From assembly GCA_945867285.1 (NCBI GenBank), contig CAMBHX010000078.1, positions 1 through 7,628 on the forward strand: 7,628 nt of DNA. Direction: 5' to 3'. Below, piece after piece: positions 5,730 to 7,628 of the stretch. The notes beneath the pieces were generated by a model. The model was given only the letters and a program-made list of their open reading frames with translations. It ran no database searches and had not been told where the DNA came from. A program made the position numbers and the translations under genes. Within the stretch, counting starts at the first letter, position 1, and each line of letters starts with the position of its first letter. This stretch comes from Sulfuricurvum sp. IAE1 (GTDB taxonomy: Bacteria; Campylobacterota; Campylobacteria; Campylobacterales; Sulfurimonadaceae).

Positions 5730-7406
5730 ATGCCTATTCAAGTTCGAGTTGGTTATAATCGCGTTATGGAATCAGCTCTTTATTATCTTACTATTGCCTT
5801 AGGTATCTCTATCGTGGTCAACCTCATCCTCAAGCGATTGGGGGTGTCACCCATCATTGGCTATATCATGACAGGGACGATGGTAGCATATGGATCTGAC
5901 CTTCGCCATCTCGTGGACTCTCACACGCTCGAAGCAATTGCCGAATTTGGTGTAGTATTTTTGATGTTTACCATTGGTCTGGAAGTCTCCTTGCGACGAC
6001 TTGCCTCCATGAAAATCGAAGTATTTTTCAACGGTTTTTTACAAACTACTTTAACTGCAATGGTAATTTTTATTGTCGTTTATTTTGGATTTCAACTCAA
6101 TTTTGCGACAGCGTTGATCATATCAATGTCGCTTTCTCTCTCGTCCACTGCAGTAGTTATGAGTTATCTCAAAACCACCAAAGAAATAGCCAGACCTTAC
6201 GGACAAAGTTCGATGGGGATATTGATCTATCAAGATTTGGCGGTCATTCCTATACTGTTGCTTATCGGATTTTTGAGTGTTGGAACTGACAATATCGTCG
6301 CTGTTTTGACACAAACAGCAGTGAGTGCAGCAGTGATTGTAGGATTATTATTTGTAGTGGGCAAACGAGTAATGACCTGGCTTTTACATTTTTCATCCTC
6401 CAGTAACGTCGATGAGCTCTTCATGGGTTCTGTATTGCTTATTGTCGTAGGGGCGTCGTTAGCGGTTCATGCGTTTGGATTTACCTATTCACTTGGAGCA
6501 TTTATTGCAGGTATGATTATCGCTGAAACCCATTATCATCACAAAGTCGAATCAGATATTGCACCCTTCAAAGATTTACTGTTAGGGATATTTTTTGTCA
6601 CCGTAGGGATGAAAATTGACATACTGTTTCTAGGTGAACATATCCTCGAAATCCTAGGGATTTTAATCTCTTTATTACTCCTCAAAGCAATTATTATTTT
6701 TGGGATTGTTAATATTTATTCGAAATCGAAAGTAGCGTTTAAAACGGCAATCGCTCTCTCGCAAGTAGGAGAATTTTCATTTGCTATTTTTGCTCTTGCC
6801 GGCAACAATGGAACTATGAATGAAAACATTGTGCAACTCCTAGTACTAGTAACAGTATTATCCTTGATCATCACCCCATTTGTCCTCTCTAAAATCGGTG
6901 CTATAGCAGGTCTTATTTTCAAAGAAACAAGTATGACTGAGGATTTTGGGTCTCTCCAAGCTCACGCTAATCACGTTATCGTATGCGGATACGGCATTGT
7001 GGGAAAATTTGTAGTCAAGACGCTAAGAGAAGAAAGTGTCAACTACATCATTGTAGACAATAGCTATAAGCACGTCCTAGAAGCAATAGCAGATGGCGAA
7101 AAAGCCTATTATGGTGATATGTCCAAAATGCAAATTTTAGAAAAATTGCACCTTCGAGACGCTACGAGCGTGATCGTAACACTGGACAACAGCTCCAAAA
7201 AACGGCTTATCTGCGAATCAATTTTAACCTATGCCCCTAATATGAAAGTAGTCGTCAAAGTCATAAGCTTAGAAGAAAAACGAGAGCTTCGAGGTCTTAA
7301 TATCAGCGTCACAGTAGATGGTAAACGAGAAGTTGCGGCAAAACTCGTATGCGAGGCACTCTATTGTAATGTAACACGGACAAACACTCCTCTCTCACAA
7401 GAGTAA
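5730..7406 (+). CDS. KefB/CPA2-type monovalent cation:proton antiporter with TrkA-N domain
   Basis: Inner-membrane transporter of the CPA2 family, likely exchanging K+ or Na+ for protons in pH, ion or osmotic homeostasis. 558 residues from ATG 5730. Residues about 15-385 form some 12-13 hydrophobic segments of the Na+/H+ exchanger fold. Family motifs are the early IIGYIMTG (42-49), FMFTIGLE-type segment (VVFLMFTIGLE, 75-85), SLSSTAV (136-142) and YQDLAVIP (167-174), whose aspartate D169 is the expected ion/proton site. A cytoplasmic TrkA-N (RCK N) domain follows at about 414-515, with nucleotide loop GYGIVG at 420-425 and acidic D443 after the second strand. There is no full TrkA-C domain; the protein stops about 45 residues later. 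Exact ion and specific Kef type cannot be told from sequence. The first 12 residues precede the usual family start, so ATG 5766 is an alternative start. It is divergent from pyrG with a shared 73-bp control region. Confidence 0.93.
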   Translation: MPIQVRVGYNRVMESALYYLTIALGISIVVNLILKRLGVSPIIGYIMTGTMVAYGSDLRHLVDSHTLEAIAEFGVVFLMFTIGLEVSLRRLASMKIEVFFNGFLQTTLTAMVIFIVVYFGFQLNFATALIISMSLSLSSTAVVMSYLKTTKEIARPYGQSSMGILIYQDLAVIPILLLIGFLSVGTDNIVAVLTQTAVSAAVIVGLLFVVGKRVMTWLLHFSSSSNVDELFMGSVLLIVVGASLAVHAFGFTYSLGAFIAGMIIAETHYHHKVESDIAPFKDLLLGIFFVTVGMKIDILFLGEHILEILGILISLLLLKAIIIFGIVNIYSKSKVAFKTAIALSQVGEFSFAIFALAGNNGTMNENIVQLLVLVTVLSLIITPFVLSKIGAIAGLIFKETSMTEDFGSLQAHANHVIVCGYGIVGKFVVKTLREESVNYIIVDNSYKHVLEAIADGEKAYYGDMSKMQILEKLHLRDATSVIVTLDNSSKKRLICESILTYAPNMKVVVKVISLEEKRELRGLNISVTVDGKREVAAKLVCEALYCNVTRTNTPLSQE

Positions 7407-7416
7407 GAACAAATCC

Positions 7417-7433
7417 ACAATATAAATTATTGT
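7417..7433 (+). terminator. Weak AT-rich hairpin after the antiporter gene
   Basis: ACAATA-taaat-TATTGT forms a 6-bp stem with a 5-nt loop, starting 11 nt past the antiporter stop and followed by TTATT. The stem has only one G-C pair at each arm and no long T-run, so it is a poor intrinsic terminator and may be chance in AT-rich DNA. Confidence 0.25.
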
Positions 7434-7443
7434 TTATTCCAAA

Positions 7444-7471
7444 TAGTTGTTTTTTATCTTAAATACAACTA
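7444..7471. promoter_or_regulatory. Inverted repeat upstream of the exported-protein gene
   Basis: The arms TAGTTGT (7444-7450) and ACAACTA (7465-7471) are perfectly complementary with a 14-nt, T-rich spacer. Arm centres are 21 bp apart, about two helical turns, as expected for a dimeric regulator site. It lies directly upstream of, and would overlap the -35 region of, the predicted promoter at 7485-7490. In this AT-rich gap, chance is possible. Confidence 0.35.
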
Positions 7472-7484
7472 ATTTATGAAAAAA

Positions 7485-7490
7485 TATGAT
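7485..7490 (+). promoter_or_regulatory. Predicted -10 box of the exported-protein gene
   Basis: TATGAT matches the sigma-70 -10 consensus at 5 of 6 positions and sits 28 nt before the ATG at 7519, predicting a leader of about 22 nt. No clear -35 is seen; the upstream DNA is T-rich, common in promoters of this phylum. Confidence 0.5.
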
Positions 7491-7518
7491 AAAACATATT
7501 TGTCACTTAGGAGTACTC

Positions 7519-7628
7519 ATGACCTCATCCAAAATCATCCTTTCATTAGTCGCGTCCGCGTGTGTCGCAACCCTTTCCTCCGCTATGGAGTTTCAAGTAT
7601 TGGGTGCAAAAGCGGCCTCTATGGGAGG
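7519..7628 (+). CDS. Exported protein, N-terminus only; possible outer-membrane TraF/FadL-like family
   Basis: The gene runs off the window after 36 complete codons. ATG 7519 has AGGAG 5 nt upstream. The first 22 residues form a Sec signal peptide: K5, a hydrophobic core (about 6-19) and a small-residue end TLSSA, with cleavage likely after A22. The mature protein would begin MEFQVLGAKAASMGG. A short run ending LGA-x-A-x-SMGG just after the signal is typical, from memory, of outer-membrane barrel families such as the TraF_2 'conjugal transfer protein TraF' group and FadL/PorV-like proteins. That family call is tentative because so little is visible. No conjugation genes are present here. It has its own predicted promoter, so it is probably a separate transcription unit from the antiporter gene. 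Confidence 0.85.
   Translation, partial: MTSSKIILSLVASACVATLSSAMEFQVLGAKAASMG

Noticed and set aside
7561..7566. Cysteine at residue 15 of the exported protein as a lipoprotein lipobox
   Set aside because: The preceding residues ASA lack the Leu/Val/Ile at -3 and the hydrophobic core continues past the cysteine; cleavage after A22 by signal peptidase I fits better.

Overview
The window looks like ordinary chromosome from a Campylobacterota (former Epsilonproteobacteria) species. Two gene pairings match gene order I recall from Helicobacter and Campylobacter: rnhA next to rnc with a TPR gene beside them, and pyrG directly followed by recJ. G+C is in the mid-40s by eye. That is high for this phylum and would suit a Sulfuricurvum-like sulfur oxidiser better than Sulfurimonas or Campylobacter; this genus guess is inference only.

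Layout: five genes run on the minus strand. In transcription order they are pyrG (CTP synthase), recJ (5'-3' ssDNA exonuclease), a membrane-anchored TPR protein with a C-terminal four-cysteine module, rnhA (RNase HI) and rnc (RNase III). pyrG/recJ overlap, as do TPR/rnhA, so each pair is probably translationally coupled. The two real gaps, recJ to TPR and rnhA to rnc, each carry a copy of the same 50-bp palindromic element (44 of 50 bases identical, same orientation). A palindrome-rich stretch also follows rnc at the left edge. Divergent from pyrG, on the plus strand, is a KefB/CPA2-type monovalent cation:proton antiporter with a cytoplasmic TrkA-N domain. It is followed by an AT-rich gap and the first 36 codons of an exported protein, possibly of an outer-membrane TraF/FadL-like family.

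How the genes relate: the minus-strand group is housekeeping (nucleotide synthesis, DNA repair, RNA processing). The TPR protein has the architecture of LapB (YciM), the adaptor that controls LpxC turnover in Escherichia coli, and is the most interesting protein here. The pyrG control region holds a perfect 10-bp inverted repeat that overlaps the predicted transcription start and the ribosome binding site. Two TTG start codons (rnhA, recJ) are used. No mobile element with a transposase, CRISPR array, RNA gene or obvious new defence system is visible. The points most worth checking are the LapB-like protein, the dispersed palindromic element and the pyrG inverted repeat.
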